From the NCBI RefSeq assembly GCF_958979055.1, contig NC_084887.1:37922620-37986619 (forward strand): a stretch of 64,000 bases of DNA. Direction: 5' to 3'. Of this stretch, positions 11,408 to 22,120 are shown in pieces. Positions within the stretch are counted from its first letter, which is position 1; each line of letters opens with the position of its first letter. Position numbers and translations under genes: made by a program. This DNA comes from Alnus glutinosa (lineage: Eukaryota; Streptophyta; Magnoliopsida; Fagales; Betulaceae). The notes below the pieces were generated by a model. That model searched no databases. It was given only the letters and a program-made list of their open reading frames with translations, and was not told the DNA's origin.

Positions 11408-11731
11408 TAAATGTTTGGGTGTTGTGTTGAAAATTATTTGTCATTGTTTTAACATTTTTTTTTTAATAAAATGGAAAAGAGAAAAAGAGAAAAAGGGGAT
11501 TGTTGATTTATTTATTTATGTATTGTCGATTGAGTAGCACTATAGCAATTAGCCTTCTTTTTGGTTAAGTTGATTAGTCGGATTGAGAGAAATTATGCTA
11601 ATTTTTACTATAGAGTTAACAAAAATAATCTTTAATTACTATATAAGCCGAATGAGAATGCTTGCGAAATGAGTAATTTTTATTAACCTCTTATCTCCCA
11701 ACAAAAAAGTTAATATATGCATGTACGTATT

Positions 11732-11816
11732 ATATATGGTCTTGACCGACCAGCCCAATCATTGATTGCATTACATGGTCTTGACCGACCAGCCCAATCA
11801 TTGATTGCATTACATG
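11732..11816 (+). repeat. 41-bp tandem duplication upstream of gene 2
   Basis: The unit GGTCTTGACCGACCAGCCC plus AATCATTGATTGCATTACAT occurs twice back to back. Segment B has only one copy (about 33828). It lies roughly 110-190 bp upstream of the TATA box of gene 2, so it could alter promoter architecture. The same sequence, inverted and in longer tandem units, appears at 41975-42190. Confidence 0.85.
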
Positions 11817-11925
11817 TAGACGACTAGTAGTTGGACCAAAACAATGTTGAACCAAAAACCAACGGATCATGAATTTGTGTAGCTCGTGCAGCTAGCTTGT
11901 AGTTGGCACTACTTCCATTTGCATC

Positions 11926-14571
11926 TATAAAAAGGGAGCAGTAAGTAGCTCCAAACTTGTACAACAAAACGGACCCTCAAGTATTCATGACTATGGTAGT
12001 TTAGCTGACCAACAAAGATTGAGGTGAGGAATGAGGATCCTTTTTATATCCTTATCTATTTTCATGGCTAGCTAGGCAGCTAGCTCTAGAGTTTTTCTCT
12101 AAGCTCGATCGTCACTGTCGTACGTTGCTACTCATTCTAATTTCTATTAATTATCACCTTCAATATTATATTAATGTGCTAGCTACTCATTTGTGCTTTG
12201 CAAACAAACCCTATATACATGGAGTTTTCTTTATGATAAACCTGTTTGGCTGTTTCTATAGAAATACTAAAATCTGCTTTGCATTAGTTTTAAGTGTATA
12301 TGACTAATTCCTGACTTGGAAGACAGCTGCTTTAGTAAAAGGACACATAAAAATAGATCTCTTTTAAAATAAGTTTTATTATGAAAAGATAAGAGAGCAA
12401 GATCTGATCTAAAACTTAGATATAAAGTCTAAGTTTTTTTAATATCAAATCTATTTTTTTTTTTATTGGGGGACAATTAAGAGCTATATATATATATATA
12501 TATATCATTTTGTTGTCTAAAGCTTGGATTTCTTCATGAGTACAACTATACATTTTTGAAAAATATTCTTATAATTTTATTTAAATTTCTTTGATGGGTC
12601 TATATTAATTTTTTTTTTTGCAGGATCCTCAAGGTAGTCCGAAAGAAAACCAACTTTAATCTAAGAGTGGTGGAACCGGCAAGCTGTTGCACTCTTATCC
12701 TGTATGTGAATTTAATGCTACCTATTTATGCCTTCATTTTGTTCCATTAGGTCTTTTATCACTTTTGCAATTAAATACTTAAATTTTAAAAAGTGTCAAT
12801 TTAGAGTATTTATCTTTTCATTTTTTTTTTCAATTTCAACTCTCCGTTAGAATTTTTTATTAAATCCTGTCAAAAATTTTAAAATACCCCTCATTTGTTT
12901 AGAAAAAGAAAAAAAATTTGTAAGAATGAATCTTTGAAATTTTTTATAATTTTTTGGGAGAAATTTACTTATAACCTCTAATTTTTCATCACTTTTAAAA
13001 AAAAGTATTCAAACTTTAAAAAGTGTCAATTTAGGGTATCCGGCCATCTTTCATTTTTTTTTCTTTTCAATTTCAACCGTTCATTATAATTTTTCGTTAA
13101 ATTTTATCAAAATTTCTAATATACCCCTGTGTTTTGAGAACACAAGGAACACGACACAGGGCTATATATTGAAATTCAAGGAATACAAACCGCATGTTCA
13201 ATATCTTGGGATGTCTTCGGTACGTGTATATATATACACGTATGAAAAGAAGTGAATCCCAAGAAGAGGAGTAAGCTTGGATTTCTTGTTTTTATACAAT
13301 TATGTTATCCGGAAAATATTCTTTTTATGATTTTATTTTGAGAAATACTAAAAAACCACGTACGTCCCACTCCTATGAGTCCCATATATCCTATATATAT
13401 ATATTGAGCTGACTTGAGTGTCTATCAGTCCTCGAGATATATATATATATATATAACAAGAATTGATCAACTCTTTGAAATGGGGGTGTGATTTATGGCG
13501 TTACTCGTTCATTTTAGTTTCTTTGATGTCTATACGAACTGTTCTTACCGGATGCTGAAGGCAAGCTGGAACATCCAGAAAGAAGTTGCATTCTTGTTAT
13601 TTTTGCCTTAATTTGGTTCTATTTGAAGTGCTTGTTCTTCTCTTATTTTTAACTAGGAAAATGATTGGGTTATTACAGTTTTACCAGATATATACCTTAC
13701 CAACTAAAGTGGGAGTCCATGCTAGTTATAATCGAATTTAATTATTTATAGTGTCTGAAATAGTAAGTGTCACGTGAACTTATAAATTAGCATGATAGTT
13801 TGCTTGATACTATCACGCAAACAATCAAATTTAATTGTTTAGTAGATTAGTACGTGTTTGAGGTAATAAATATTATGTGAACCGCCAAATTTGTTTACGA
13901 GGGACTTATACTACTTAGTTGGCTAGCAACAGGCTTTTAACAAAATCAGAGCAATTTTCCCTCTAAAAGGCAAGGAAGAATAATTACCTAAATCTAAGGG
14001 CAAAACAAATCATGTGCCATCATGAGCTTAATTACAGAACCTTCTTTTTCTTAGTACTGCATGTTACACTTCAACTGTTTTTGGATGAATGTTGCACTCA
14101 TGTTCTTATTAAATTAGATTTTTTTCGTTATTCTTTTTGGAGTAAACACTGAATAGTACTGTCTAAAGATATTAATCTATTTTGTTTAATTTTCTTTTTC
14201 CTTGAAGTAGTCGTACCCTATTTTTTATTAACAAAATCAAATCAATTTTCGCTTTCAAAAGGAAGGAAAATAATTACCAATATCTACATTCTTGTCACTC
14301 ATATTAAGGGCAAAATATGCCCCGTGCCATATATAGGCTACTATAAGCTTAGAAAACCTTCTTTTTGTCAGTGCCACACTCGTACTCTTGTTTGGGCAAA
14401 TGCATGTTACTCTAGTTTTCTTATGATCAGTTAATACTTTCGAAGAGTATTGTGCCTAAAGCCTTTCCATTGTTTTTTTTTTTTTTGTTTTTTGTTTTCC
14501 TCCTTTTTTTTGGTCACTCCTGAAGAAACAAGTATAGGAGGTCAAGAAAGAACAGGGAACAAAACCAAAAT
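11926..14571 (+). promoter_or_regulatory. Promoter and 5' leader of DUF247 gene 2
   Basis: TATAAAAAGGGAGCAG at 11926 is the best TATA box of the family here. A presumed exon 1 (about 11955-12023) ends AAGATTGAG before donor GTGAGGA at 12024. A T-rich tract and CAG at 12621-12623 precede presumed exon 2 (12624-12701), whose donor is GTATGTG at 12702. A second, diverged exon-2-like block (GATGCTGAAGGCAAGCTGG) sits near 13550. A last acceptor, TATAG|GAGG, ends at 14537, 34 bp before the ATG. All three signals recur before genes 5 and 6. Transcription start and splicing are inferred, not shown. A decayed family-2 foldback occupies 12755-13135. Confidence 0.55.
12755..13135. mobile_element. Foldback MITE, family 2 (partial copies)
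   Basis: Phrases typical of this family are present (ATTTAGAGTATTTATCTTTT, CTCCGTTAGAATTTTTTATT, GGGAGAAATTTACTTATAAC, AATTTAGGGTATCC). The copy is decayed and lies inside the inferred first part of intron 2 of gene 2. Confidence 0.5.
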
Positions 14572-15969
14572 ATGGCTGTAAACAATGGTGATACTGATAC
14601 AATTGATGTGGAAAACTTGGCATCTTCGATACAAGTTACGATGTCCCAATATGGTTTGTTCATGCCACCTAAGCGTTGCATCTTCAAAACTCCCATTGCA
14701 CTCTACAGGCATAATAATAAAGCTTATATCCCTGATGCATTTTCAATTGGGCCTCTCCACCATGGCCGTCCAAATTGTCCAAACTTTGAAGCTACAGAAA
14801 CAATTAAAGCCAAGTATTTACAAGGCTTTATCTCTCGCTTTCAAAATCCAATACTGAAAGATTTAATCAATTCCGTCAGTGCTTTAGAGAGAGAGGCTCG
14901 TGAATATTATGCTGGACCGATCGATTATAGCCGAGAAGAATTCGTGAAAATTTTGGTAATTGATGGTTGCTTTATGATTGAGCTATTATGCAGGAATGCT
15001 TCCATGAAGCTTAGAGAAGAAAAGGACCCTATTTTTGGCATGTCTGCTATGATTGAATTTCTAGCCCATGACTTGATATTGCTAGAAAACCAACTACCTT
15101 GGATGGTTCTTGATCATTTGTTCAAAAAGCTAGAAAACCAACTACCTTTAATGGATCCTGATCATTTGTTCAACATGAGCCCGGACGGCCGTAAAACCGC
15201 TAAGACCCTAATTGATCTTGCCATTGAATTCTTTGATAGCATTTTCATATTACCGCCGCCTGATAGACCTGATCTTGTTCGAGACATCCAACATATTCCT
15301 GACTTGTTTAAAAAATTGTTGGTTTCATCAATTAAAGTAGACCAAGATCATATGCCTTATGCTACGCTTCTCGACATGGGCGAAAACGAATACTCATCAA
15401 TTGAAGGAGATGAAGAAGAGAATTCGCGACTAGAATCGGGACAGCACGTACCTACTGCTAAGCGTCTGATGGAAGCTGGAATCAAATTCAGAATGAGTGA
15501 GTCCAAAAATATGTTTGACATAAGATTTACAAATGGTGTCCTCGAAATTCCTCAAATAAAGATTCATGAGATCACAGAAACATTTTTGAGGAATCTCATC
15601 AGCTTTGAGCAATGCTACCCCAACAGTGATAAAAGGATCACTTCCTATGCCATACTCCTGGACAACCTCATTACCACTGCTAAGGATGTCGAGATACTCT
15701 CTGAAAATAAGATCATTGATAACTGGTTGAATCCAGAGGATGCCGCCAAATTCTTCAACGAACTTTACAATGACACATGTGTCGAGACATACTATTACGA
15801 AAAACTTTGCAGGGAAGTGAATAAATATTGTGAAAAGACATGGAATAAATGTCGTGCAGTGCTTGTGGGCAAGTATTTCAACACTCCATGGGCTGGTCTT
15901 TCGTCATTGGCTGCTGTTATCCTTTTGATCCTCAACTTCGTACAATCTTGGGATTCCATCACAAGTTAG
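14572..15969 (+). CDS. DUF247 family protein, gene 2
   Basis: This intact single-exon reading frame of 465 codons is a plant DUF247 (UPF0481-like) protein of typical length; its biochemical activity is unknown. Landmarks: CIFKTPIALYRHN (about 36-48), YIPDAFSIGPLHHG (52-65), VKILVIDGCFMIEL (125-138), HDLILLENQLPWMVLDHLF (166-184), AKRLMEAGIKFR (middle), DIRFTNGVLEIP, LRNLISFEQC, RITSYAILLDNLI, IIDNWLNPEDAAKFF, and a C-terminal hydrophobic helix around 442-460 (LSSLAAVILLILNFV) followed by a short SWDSITS tail, which suggests a single-pass membrane anchor. The start is set by the family motif MAVN. A 48-bp in-frame tandem duplication at 15082-15177 repeats LENQLPxMxxDHLF. The linker holds an acidic run (EGDEEEN). 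The protein differs most from genes 5 and 6, so it is an older branch. Confidence 0.95.
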   Translation: MAVNNGDTDTIDVENLASSIQVTMSQYGLFMPPKRCIFKTPIALYRHNNKAYIPDAFSIGPLHHGRPNCPNFEATETIKAKYLQGFISRFQNPILKDLINSVSALEREAREYYAGPIDYSREEFVKILVIDGCFMIELLCRNASMKLREEKDPIFGMSAMIEFLAHDLILLENQLPWMVLDHLFKKLENQLPLMDPDHLFNMSPDGRKTAKTLIDLAIEFFDSIFILPPPDRPDLVRDIQHIPDLFKKLLVSSIKVDQDHMPYATLLDMGENEYSSIEGDEEENSRLESGQHVPTAKRLMEAGIKFRMSESKNMFDIRFTNGVLEIPQIKIHEITETFLRNLISFEQCYPNSDKRITSYAILLDNLITTAKDVEILSENKIIDNWLNPEDAAKFFNELYNDTCVETYYYEKLCREVNKYCEKTWNKCRAVLVGKYFNTPWAGLSSLAAVILLILNFVQSWDSITS

Positions 15970-17093
15970 TATTACAATATTTAGAATTTGCATGCTAGAG
16001 CTAGCTGGAGATTCTTATCTCCACATGTCATTGATAAGTGTTATATCTCCTAGTTTAGCTAAGACTTGTTATCTTTATTATCGTTTCATTTCAGTTACTA
16101 CTCTAGAATATTGTACGCTCGTATTTCTATTGAAGTGATGACAATTGATTAATAAAAAAAGCATGCAAAGTTTTATCCCCCACGTACATTGTGTTTGACT
16201 GAGGCCTAGATCCTCTAATATCTTACTATTTTTATCTCTTTTCAGCAAATTAATTAGGAAGAGGTAGACTTCCGAATTGATTGTTTGGAGTTAAAGATTA
16301 TGCAATTGGAGCTACAAATTAATGTCCATTCAATATATGGCATGTCATGGGAGAGAATGGAGAAAAAATTCTATGAAATCGCCAATGCATTCAATAGAAT
16401 GTTGCCATGAGAAAATCATTAAATCAAAAGTTCTGATCAGCCATAAACAATAACATTCCCATTTCTCGCACCAATCATCATCAGAAAAAGAAAAAACACA
16501 CCCAAAACTAAAAATCTGCCGGTCCTCTCCTTCTTCCAAACTTTGTACACCATAAAAAGTTAGAATTGCAATTTACAACCCCCATAAATTAAAACTTGTT
16601 ATATAATTGGTCCCTCTCAATAAATGTCCCTTTCAATGTCAATTATGAAAAGAAACGAGTGTTGTTGGCTTTGGAGTCTGTATTTTAATATGTTGGTTCA
16701 AATTACTGAGATTGTGGATTGTAAACAAATTAATTTGTAAAAAATTATGTCATAAATTTATTTAAATTGTAAAAATCGTAGTAAAGAAATGGGAGCACCA
16801 TCCGTTGCTTTTACCTTTTTGGTTCTTTTCTTTTCTTTCAGTTTGTCTGTAGATTGTAGTTTCCCTTTTCCTATATATATTGCTTAGAAAAAAAATTGGT
16901 TCGGGTGCAAATCGTTTTAATATATCTAGATAGATAAACTACCAGTCGCGCTTCTTTTCCTGTCGGCATAGAATTCCTTTTCTTTCTTTTTTTCTTTTTT
17001 TTTTTTTAAAAAAAAATTAAGTATCACCTACAGTAATGCTATCATTTTTGCTTTTATCACAACAATTCATTTCTAAAAATTATTTTTTATTAA
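15970..17093 (+). other. 3' flank of gene 2
   Basis: No gene is seen. Blocks such as GCAAAGTTTTATCC followed by TTGTGTTTGACTGA, CTTTTCAGCAAA and CTTTGTACACCATAAAAAGTT recur downstream of gene 6 (57640-58530), so these two genes share 3' flanks. Candidate polyadenylation signals (AATAAA-like, ATTAATAAAAAAAG near 16148) are present. A TC/CT-rich and T-rich tract runs 16975-17015. Confidence 0.5.
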
Positions 17094-17709
17094 TGCTTCA
17101 TTTGTTTCGGCGTAAAATATTTTGTCATAAAATATTAATTTCAAGGAAATTATTTTTTAGGAAAATGTTTTTCGCAGAAAGCATTTTCTGCCGTTTGGCG
17201 CGTACGAAAAATTACAAGTATTTTTTATATTTTCATTCAATTATATTAACTTATAAAAATCAATTTTTATTCACAACATAAAATATTAATATAAAATAAT
17301 TGATTGGTGGTTATCTAAGAGTGACCAGTGATATCTTGGTGGTGGCTTGGTGATGGTTCGGCGTGGCTCGATGGTGGGCCAGGGATGGCTCGGTGATAGT
17401 TTGTGGGTGGCTCGACGGTAGTCCGGGGGTGGCTTGATGGTGGTCCGAGGGTGACTCGATAGTGGTCTGGCGGTGGCCTTGGTCCATCTTGGTGGTGGTC
17501 CAATGATGGTCCAGAGGTTTGAGAAGGAGAAACTCAAACTCAGAAAATGATTAACGAAATTTAAAAATGTAAATCATTGTCTGAAACTAAAAAAGTTTTT
17601 TTGGTCAAACTGGAATTATTTTTTGGTTCGACTATTATTTTCAGTTGCACCAAACACTGAAAAATATGAAAAATCTTTTTTCATATTTTACGCAGAAACA
17701 AACAGAACG
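17094..17709. mobile_element. MITE-like element, family 1 (copy b)
   Basis: Ends are TGCTTCATTTGTTTCGGCGT and the complement, ACGCAGAAACAAACAGAACG, flanked by the 3-bp direct repeat TAA at 17091-17093 and 17710-17712. The core has about 190 bp of imperfect GGTGGCTCGATGGTGG-type repeats (17330-17520). These ends and the 3-bp TAA/TTA target fit a PIF/Harbinger-type non-autonomous element. No transposase is encoded. Confidence 0.7.
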
Positions 17710-17720
17710 TAAGTGGGGGT

Positions 17721-18631
17721 CACTACAAAAAAATCAGGAATTCTGGACGGTTTGAAACCGTCCAGATATTGGAAAAAATCGTCTGGAAAACGTTTAAGAT
17801 GGTTTTTTCTGGACGGTTTCAAACTGTCCAGGAAAATGAGTCACTAATCCGGGTTATAGACGGTTTGGGTCAAACCATCTGCAATTCCAGACAGTTTGAG
17901 CCAAACTGTCCAGAATTGGTTCTGGACTGTTTTTTTTTTAAAAAAATTATAATTATAATTATGGTTCTTATTTTTATGTCCGGTGGTCAGATCGAGCTTT
18001 GTCTACCAGCGTAAATCAGCTCCGGTTCTACTGGAAATCCATCGGAGAGACGGGTTTCTTCTGTCACTGCCGGTCTCCTTCGGGTTCCACCTGAAATCAA
18101 CGGTAGATCTGGTCACCAAGATTCAAAAAATCCTTCACAAATCAAACCCAAGAATCACAATCCAAACCCAAAACAGAGGAAAAATCCTTCACAAATCAAA
18201 CAATCCTTCACAATCGAAACCCAAGAATCACAATCCAAACCAATACAAAAACAAAATTCTAACCTAACCTAAGAATTTCACTTACCCCAAAAAAAAAAAA
18301 AAAAAAAAAAAAAAATCAAAGATCCATCTGGTGGTTTGGAAAAGAGTGGTGTCGAGGAGGCCGGAGGGGGGGAGAGAAAGAGAGAGGAAGAGAGAACCGG
18401 CCGGAAATCCACGTATTCCGGCCGGATCTGTCTTTGTATCTGGATAGAGATCCGGCTGGGCGTGGGTTTCGGCTGGATCCGGCCGGATATCTGACCTTCC
18501 GCTTTAGATTCGATCTCAGCAACGTCACCGACATCGGCCGTGTCCAGATCCAGTTCCCATCGCATGTCTCAGTCGCCGGTCGGAGAGAGAAGAAAAAGAA
18601 CGAGAGGGAGAGGGAGAGATGAGGTCGGACT

Positions 18632-18673
<42 letters not shown>

Positions 18674-19076
18674 TTATGAAGGGAGAGAGATCGATCGATC
18701 TGGGTCTTTCTTTGAAAAGAAAAGAAAAAAAAAAAAAAAAAAGAAGAAGAAGTTCAAACGTAAGCATTTGATTAAATTTAGAGACGGTTTTCCTAAAACC
18801 GTCTGGAAAAAATGGTTTTTGTTTTAAACCATCTGTAAATTTACAAACGGTTTCAGAAAACCGTTAGAAAAAAAAAAAACAAAGAAAAAAAATTCAAACG
18901 GTTTTTTTTAAACCATCTGTAAATTTACAGACGGTTTTTCCAAATCATCTGAAAATTTACAGACGGTTTAATTAAAGCCGTCGTAATTTATGATTTTACA
19001 GACGGTTTTCAAAAAACCGTCAGTAAATTTTTTTTTCTAGACGGTTTTGTCAATAAATATGAGTTTTTTTGTAGTG
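17721..19076. mobile_element. Non-autonomous CACTA (EnSpm) transposon
   Basis: The 1,356-bp element begins CACTACAAAAAAA and ends with its exact 13-bp complement, TTTTTTTGTAGTG. The 3-bp direct repeat GGT flanks it at 17718-17720 and 19077-19079. Both subterminal regions are packed with GACGGTTT/AAACCGTC repeats in both orientations, the usual transposase-binding architecture of CACTA elements. The core (about 17960-18700) is GC-richer and carries a (GA)n run at 18637-18665. No transposase is encoded. The core may be captured host sequence; its origin is not recognised. Confidence 0.92.
18637..18666 (+). repeat. (GA)n microsatellite
   Basis: About 15 GA units lie inside the CACTA element core, with further GAGA-rich sequence on both sides. 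Confidence 0.95.
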
Positions 19077-19206
19077 GGTGGCACAGCCACCCTTGTAAAG
19101 CCTGGGGGTGGTTTCGACCATCCTCTATGGCTGCTTTGGGGTGGCCAAACCACTCCCATGGTCCATGGGGTGGTTCGGCCACCCCCAAGGGGGCCAAACC
19201 CCCAAG
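19077..19206. repeat. GC-rich palindromic repeat
   Basis: The sequence GTGGCCAAACCACTCCCATG is followed by its near complement (CCATGGGGTGGTTCGGCCAC), and the flanks repeat GGGTGG and CCACCC. It resembles, but is not identical to, the GC-rich hairpin units at 32519 and 59461. The CACTA element inserted at its left edge. Confidence 0.65.
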
Positions 19207-19539
19207 GTACATGTACTTCAAATGGTACCAAATTAGAGCAAAAAGAACAAGAATGCAACTATATTGAACAGGCAGTTTGTGTTGCTTGAATTTCAATATA
19301 TCTAAAATTTGTCACCGTGCTAACCATTTCGGTTAGCCAAAGGTTAATTTGGTGAAATAAATTAATAATGAAGCATAAATTAAGGGGGAAAGAATAAAGA
19401 ACTGGCGTCACACCAGAAGAACACCAAGAGTATCACTTTCCCACAATTTAACTGATAATAAATTTTCTTCAAATAATAATTGTTTCGTGAGTACATGGCA
19501 TTTTAAATGGCCATCCACTTATTCTAAAAGAGACCTCAA

Positions 19540-20330
19540 ATAACAACAAAACACTAACACATAACAAAGGTGGACTAACTAACATCACCTTAAAATTGAA
19601 GTCAATTTCAAGCTCCAGGACTCGTGTTGCACATGGAAATCGTTGCACATAAGAATGGAATATTATGTGGGATGTTGCGTGTATGAAGTAACAACAAATC
19701 GATACAAATGGCGCTTATATGTTAACTTTATGTTGTAAAATCTAAAAAGAGTTAAAAGGAAATTCCCCTTACTGTCCAATATGTTTCACATTATAAGATT
19801 AGAAAATAAATAAATAAATAAATATTTGCCTCGGTTAGGCCAACTTCAATGGATTGAAATTCTCTACAATTGGGAATCTTTTGCATTTTTCTGTTCTTGC
19901 GCGCAATTGAGTAAGCAATTGTGAGAGCTAGACCTGTGCAAGTAGAGATTTGCCTGCTCAGGCCTCTCACAATTACAGGAAATTTTTTGCAATCCATGCA
20001 TGGAAATTGTTAGAGATTCTAAATCTTACTTCAATTGCCTTTTGTATTGGACAATTTATTGGGTTTTCATTCTAAATCCATGAAGCAAAGAATAAAGTCT
20101 TATGGGATTTGCCTTTTTGCTTTGGGATTTTTAGCATTGTATAAACAATGGTATTTGTTACCTACTCAGCTCCCAGGTCAGTTCAGTGAAAGGCAGAGAA
20201 CAACTGTTTCTTTAGTGGATGGGAAGAGGTTTGCGAGGTGTTAGTTTTTGGACCGAGAATGTATTTTTAATCGGTCAAATTATTTTTGTCCCAGAATGGT
20301 CAAATGGAGAGTTTGTTAGTTTTTGATTGG
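19540..20330 (+). promoter_or_regulatory. Orphan DUF247 promoter, type B (copy a)
   Basis: The region 19690-20240 is paralogous to the sequence immediately before pseudogene 7 (62640-63070) and to 29080-30280. Shared blocks: GTAAAATCTAAAAAGAGTTA, TGGATTGAAATTCTCTACAA, GGCCTCTCACAATT, TTCTAAATCCATG and AAGAATAAAGTCTTATGGGA. A TATA box, TATAAAC, lies at 20140. In copy 7 the matching TATA is followed by a DUF247 gene; here an LTR-like repeat begins within 200 bp and no coding sequence follows. The label as promoter is inference. Confidence 0.55.
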
Positions 20331-21600
20331 CTGCTTTTGTTGACAAAATTACTATTATGTAATGTAACTATTTTTATAGGGATGCCGTATATTTCAGAGT
20401 CATTAGATATTCAGTGTTTATTTTTCTAATAAGGAACGAGCCTTATTATGACAAGTTGCAGTGTCACAAACTTCAAGAAGGCTATTTCAAAAATTCTAGG
20501 AAGATTCTCGGTAGATTCCAACTCAGAAAAGTTGGATCCTTTAATTCCGTCCAGACGGCCAAGTAAAATGTCCGGACACTCATCAACCTAGCAACATTCG
20601 TCCGGACGAAGTGACAATACCGTTCAGACGCCCATCAGTGTCAAGAAGCTTCGAACAGTTCAAGGTTGCATCCGTCCGGATGTCATGGCAACACGTCTGG
20701 ATGCTATTCAGAGTTCGAGGAGATTAAAGTGTTCCAGTGCATTCGTTCAGATGATGTGACTATACCGTTCGGACGCGACTCAGAGTTCGAAAAGAATTAG
20801 GTTTTCCTTCGCAGACACAGATATGGGAAGATAGCTGCATACGTCAGGACGACAGGTTTATACCATCCGGACACCATCCTTGATAAGGCAAGATGTGGAA
20901 AAGAATTGCAACCGTTCGAATGTCAGGACAACACTATCTGGACACCATACCTTATTATGGCAATTGCGTGTAACAGAGGTGCAACCGTTCGAACTCTAGG
21001 GCAACACCGTCCGGACGCGTACTTATTCAGGAAAGAAAATCAACGCTTTTTGGAAAGCCGGTTGCACAATTCATTGTCCGAACGACCTCAGCTTGCGTCC
21101 AGACACCACCTAGAGAAAACCAAATCAGAATCGATTTAGGTCTTTTGTAGCCTATAAATAAAGGTCTCTAGGCATGTATTATGTACAGAATTCGGTATTG
21201 AATTCTTTATAACTTAGAAAAGGTGTTTAGGGAGATTTGAAGATCTGCTAGCTTTCTAGTTGTTACTAGTGTGTGATTTGATCAACTGTGAAGTCTATCT
21301 TAGGGAGGAGCCCTAAGGTAAAAGATTCCATTGAAGACCCTTTCAGGTAGGAGACCTGGTTGGGAGGCGTTCGTGTATAGGTACACGTCAGAGTTCAAGG
21401 TACAACCATTGCATCAGGGGTATGTGAGTGCTACTGCTTTGTAACTAGCTTTGTCTTCTGAATTATGGAAATCATGGGTTTGGCTGCCTCGGAATGGTTT
21501 TTCTCTTAACTGAGTTTCCACTTCGTCAACAAAATATTTGTCTCTTTTAAATTTCGCATTTAATATTTTGTTACACATTGTTTACACACGTGGTTAATTA
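20325..21600 (+). mobile_element. Dispersed LTR-like repeat, copy b
   Basis: This is the second copy of the repeat at 4525-5590. It starts near TGTTGACAAAATTACTATT, has many CGTCCGGACG/CGTTCGGACG-like motifs (20540-21110), a good TATA (TATAAATAAAGG at about 21154) and the conserved right part (GGAGGCGTTCGTGTATAGG region, GTTTGGCTGCCTCGGAATGG, TTTCCACTTCGTCAACAAAA). Pol II promoter and terminal position fit an LTR. Exact ends and target duplication are unresolved. Confidence 0.55.
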
Positions 21601-22120
21601 GAAGTCATACTTTATTTTCACGAGGGTTTCTAGCAATGGGTTGTCTGAATCTTAGGTGGTGGTGTTGAAATACGAGCATGTGATAGGAGCTAACAGATGG
21701 GTTCTTGTTCTTGTTGAAGAATGATGTGTTTGATGAAAGGTCCGAAGGAACAAAGGGTGTCTGACGAAGCTTTGTTTGGGGGGCTTGTAAGATTTATGGT
21801 ATTAGCTAAGAGTTTTGATTTTAGTTGTTTGTTGTGAAGATGGCCGAATAGGATGAAGTCCAAATTTGATTTCTTGGGTTGATGTGGCCAATTGGGTTGA
21901 AGCTTGGGTGACATTTATTTATTTATTTGTTTTTTTGTGGAGGGCCGATTGGGTGGAAAATTGTTGTGTGGCCTGAGACTGAGTTTAGTATCTACAGATA
22001 AGGTTTTAACAAGAGGCTGGGCGTGGATTATGTGGTTAAGTGTTTGAAGATGAGGGGTTTAAGGTTGCTTTGGGAAGGATCGAGAGAGACTTGGCGTTGG
22101 CCTTGGAGGCTCTGATACCA
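21601..22120 (-). mobile_element. Possible internal part of an antisense LTR retroelement
   Basis: This gene-free stretch adjoins, on the internal side, the antisense LTR and primer-binding site at 22108-22474. It is less AT-rich than the surroundings, but its frames are short and show no gag or pol motif. It is therefore taken as a leader or a decayed internal part. Confidence 0.35.

Larger units (their letters stand above)
8935..12260 (+). repeat. Upstream segmental duplication, copy A
   Basis: From ATTATGAGGCCAATAAAAGT onward this region is paralogous to 31185-34140, and part of it is present inverted at 37250-41275. Landmarks in order: GAATGGTCCTATTTGAAGC, AGTCGGGTAAGACCAAAATG, CCATCTAATAACGTAAGCC, ATCTAAGCCGTTCGTTCTAG, CCGACCACATCTGTACCTC, TTGATTAGTCGG, GGTCTTGACCGACCAGCCC and the promoter of gene 2. 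It is the upstream half of a duplicated DUF247 unit. Copies differ mainly by insertions, including the foldback at 9047-9525 and the solo LTR at 10921-11407 in this copy. Confidence 0.85.

Noticed and set aside
17286..17537. Pro/His-rich frames on the minus strand
   Set aside because: They arise from the GGTGGCTCGATGG repeats in the core of a MITE.
18278..18827. Open frames rich in Arg/Glu/Ser inside the CACTA element
   Set aside because: They run through a (GA)n repeat and show no domain; not annotated as CDS.
20906..21139. 77-codon frame in the LTR-like repeat
   Set aside because: It is within a repeat that also occurs at 4.5-5.6 kb, where the frame is not conserved.
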